44,517 nt of DNA, from positions 1,016,820 through 1,061,336 of the forward strand of contig NZ_CH724107.1 of the NCBI RefSeq assembly GCF_000153305.1. The letters are read 5' to 3'. How positions within the stretch are numbered: position 1 is the first letter of the stretch; each line of letters opens with the position of its first letter. Shown here in pieces: positions 43,874 to 44,517 of the stretch. Below the pieces are notes generated by a model. That model ran no database searches. It was not told the origin of the DNA and saw only the letters and a list, made by a program, of their open reading frames with translations. The position numbers and the translations under genes are program-made. Source of the stretch: Oceanicola granulosus HTCC2516 (GTDB lineage: Bacteria > Pseudomonadota > Alphaproteobacteria > Rhodobacterales > Rhodobacteraceae).

Positions 43874-44517
43874 ATGAAGACCCTTCTCACCACAGCCGTC
43901 GCGCTCGCCCTCGCCGGCGGCGCCGCCTTCGCCGAATCGCACGCGATGGACACGGTGCGCCTCGGCACCGAGGGCGCCTACCCGCCCTACAACTTCATCG
44001 ACGACGACGGCGAGGTCGCCGGCTTCGAGATCGAGCTCGGCAACGAACTCTGCGCGCGCGCCGAGCTGACCTGCGAGTGGGTGATGAACGACTGGGATTC
44101 GATCATCCCCAACCTCGTCTCGGGCAACTACGACGTCATCCTCGCCGGCATGAGCATCACCGACGAGCGCGACGAGGTGATCGACTTCACCCAGGACTAC
44201 TTCCCGCCGACCGCCTCGGCCTATCTCGGCGCCTCCGAGGATGCCGACTGGCAGGGCGGCGTCGTCGCCGCGCAGACCGCGACCATCCAGGCGGCGCACG
44301 TCGCCACCGGCGACGCGGTGCTGCTCGAGTTCGCCACCCCCGAGGAGACCGTCGCCGCGGTGCGCAACGGCGAGGCCGACGCGGTGTTCGCCGACAAGGA
44401 CTACCTCGTCCCGATCGCCGAGGCGTCGGGCGGCGAGCTGGTGTTCGTCGGCGACGAAGTGGCGCTGGGCGGCGGCATCGGCGCGGGCGTGCGCGAGAGC
44501 GACACCGAGCTGCGCGA
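43874..44517 (+). CDS. Amino-acid ABC transporter substrate-binding protein, cut by window end
   Basis: The first 214 codons of a type II periplasmic binding protein (SBP_bac_3). A signal peptide ends GGAAFAES near residue 20. The mature domain has VRLGTEGAYPPYNFIDDDG, GFEIELGNELCARAEL, IIPNLVSGNYDVILAGMSIT and RDEVIDFTQDYF, all hallmarks of the lysine/arginine/ornithine and histidine group. C-terminal residues and the permease genes that should follow lie beyond the window. GGGAG 10-14 bases before the ATG supports the start. Substrate class is polar amino acid, and the exact one is undecidable. Confidence 0.92.
   Translation, partial: MKTLLTTAVALALAGGAAFAESHAMDTVRLGTEGAYPPYNFIDDDGEVAGFEIELGNELCARAELTCEWVMNDWDSIIPNLVSGNYDVILAGMSITDERDEVIDFTQDYFPPTASAYLGASEDADWQGGVVAAQTATIQAAHVATGDAVLLEFATPEETVAAVRNGEADAVFADKDYLVPIAEASGGELVFVGDEVALGGGIGAGVRESDTELR

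Overview
The window is a 44.5 kb, very GC-rich, gene-dense stretch of chromosome. It most likely comes from an alphaproteobacterium of the Rhodobacteraceae (Roseobacter/Rhodobacter group). This rests on the gene orders lptF-lptG-lptD-surA-pdxA-rsmA and clpP-clpX, on a compact xylF-H-G-B-A locus with a ROK regulator, on an orphan FliM-like protein and an SSS-type sensor kinase, and on two intergenic copies of a GGCGGG...ATATTT motif that I associate with this family. No sequence search was possible, so the taxonomic call is an inference. I found no tRNA, rRNA, CRISPR array, transposase or prophage gene.

Layout. Positions 1-140 hold a piece of a heme-copper oxidase subunit I that breaks off abruptly. 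154-2078 (minus) is holC-pepA. 2205-9622 (plus) is a tightly overlapping envelope-biogenesis operon: lptF, lptG, lptD, a SurA-like chaperone, pdxA, rsmA. 9689-11364 (minus) encodes an inositol-monophosphatase-family protein and a GntR/UTRA regulator, divergent from a flavin reductase (11623-12129). 12203-19558 is the D-xylose locus: a periplasmic binding protein, permease and single-domain ATPase import xylose, XylA and XylB turn it into xylulose 5-phosphate, and the divergent ROK repressor faces a perfect inverted-repeat operator. 19605-20524 holds a small membrane protein and a DedA protein. 20652-24195 is a complete siderophore/iron-type ABC importer. 24287-26286 has a sulfotransferase-like protein and a Gfo/Idh/MocA oxidoreductase. 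26594-30339 is a heterodimeric ABC exporter pair. 30342-31099 (minus) is an ArsR regulator with an SRPBCC/AHSA1 protein. 31237-33242 is clpP-clpX with a heat-shock-type promoter.

33263-34615 (minus) is an unusual crotonase/3-hydroxyacyl-CoA dehydrogenase protein that lacks the NAD-binding domain. 34792-35223 is a TIGR01244-type phosphatase-like protein. 35228-39769 (minus) is a candidate signalling locus: a single-domain response regulator, a small two-helix membrane protein and a sodium:solute-symporter/histidine-kinase fusion, with an orphan FliM-like protein downstream. 39951-40709 is a MipA/OmpV outer-membrane protein. 40825-42821 is rlmJ, a TerB-like protein and a cytosolic PhnD-like protein. 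43020 to the end is a polar amino-acid ABC importer that runs off the window.

Most genes are ordinary chromosomal ones. The points most worth a second look are the response regulator/small membrane protein/SSS-kinase/FliM-like cluster, the crotonase protein missing its Rossmann domain, the matched degenerate ATP site of the exporter pair, the xylose operator, the clpP heat-shock promoter, and REP-like hairpins shared between two sites 27.7 kb apart.
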